Of a DNA stretch of 15,245 nucleotides, positions 15,043-15,245 are shown piece after piece. The stretch is taken from contig JAHFOW010000057.1 in NCBI GenBank assembly GCA_023261465.1, forward strand, positions 1-15,245, given 5' to 3'. The stretch comes from Planctomycetota bacterium (GTDB lineage Bacteria > Planctomycetota > Brocadiia > Brocadiales > Brocadiaceae). Below the pieces are notes generated by a model. It saw only the letters and a list, made by a program, of their open reading frames with translations. It was not told the DNA's origin and did no database searches. The translations under genes were made by a program, and so were the position numbers. Each line of letters starts with the position of its first letter. The first letter of the stretch is position 1.

Positions 15043-15245
15043 AAAGAAGGCAGGGTGTGTTTACCCCGGCTCACAGACAGTCTGAAGAAACACAGTGGAT
15101 TAGATAATAAGAGGATTGGGGAAGTATTTGGTGTAAGTTTAAGCGCAATAACAAAGGCCTCCCTGCAAATAAGCGAACAATTGAAAACACAAAGAAGACT
15201 TCAAGAAGCGACTGCCCTAACTTTAAATTCTATATTCAAGGTCTG
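15043..15245 (+). pseudogene. 3' remnant of a REP-associated tyrosine transposase (C-terminal HTH only)
   Basis: The frame opens after a TGA at 15040-15042 and runs to the window edge. The readable part, LKKHSGLDNKRIGEVFGVSL then SAITKASLQISEQLK and finally SIFKV, looks like the DnaA-like helix-turn-helix that ends many Y1/REP-associated transposases. The last bases, GTCTG, would continue as Val then TGA if the next base is A. The catalytic Y1 domain (HUH motif and Tyr) should lie upstream, but that space is occupied by the start of the AAA+ gene on the other strand, so the transposase is truncated at its 5' end. A short intact HTH protein starting at GTG 15055 is a less likely alternative. 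Confidence 0.6.

Noticed and set aside
1..15245. tRNA or rRNA genes
   Set aside because: No cloverleaf with tRNA consensus boxes and no rRNA-like stretch was seen on either strand; the cloverleaf-like unit at 3159-3212 is too short and lacks tRNA motifs.

Overview
The window suggests a free-living Gram-negative-type bacterium of moderate GC. The genes are bacterial, and the intergenic gaps are crowded with several families of short palindromic repeats. I lean weakly towards an environmental lineage such as the anammox Planctomycetota (Brocadiales). This is an impression from repeat style and gene mix; no marker gene here fixes the taxon.

Positions 1-7133 (+ strand) are the distal part of a type I restriction-modification locus with accessory genes. 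In order: the 3' end of a DUF1016 (YhcG-like) gene, hsdS (overlapping it by 8 nt), a 570-bp gap, a Fic-domain gene, a terminator, hsdR, and a YgjP/DUF45 zinc metallopeptidase 1 nt behind hsdR. hsdM is not in the window and is presumably upstream of position 1. HsdM and HsdS would methylate the recognition site, HsdR would translocate and cut unmodified DNA, and Fic and DUF1016 are accessory proteins often found in such loci. The hsdS-fic gap contains what looks like a 356-bp non-autonomous transposable element, with 17-bp perfect terminal inverted repeats and a 10-bp target duplication.

Positions 7134-8504 (+ strand) hold a probable sigma70 promoter and two response-regulator genes, a CheY/DivK-like single REC protein and a REC-PAS protein. 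No histidine kinase is adjacent.

Positions 8688-14988 (- strand) hold an atypical SDR of the NDUFA9-like group, a DinG/XPD-type helicase carrying an N-terminal RadC-like JAMM domain, rlmN, and an AAA+ ATPase of the DUF4143 type. The gaps between them carry dispersed palindromic and CTCTGCG-type repeats. The window ends in the 3' fragment of what looks like a REP-associated tyrosine transposase (+ strand). A motif resembling the sequences recognised by such transposases lies at 8538-8564.

The points most worth follow-up are the JAMM-DinG fusion, the intact-looking MITE inside the restriction locus, the mosaic hsdS, and the Fic gene that splits hsdS from hsdR behind its own terminator.
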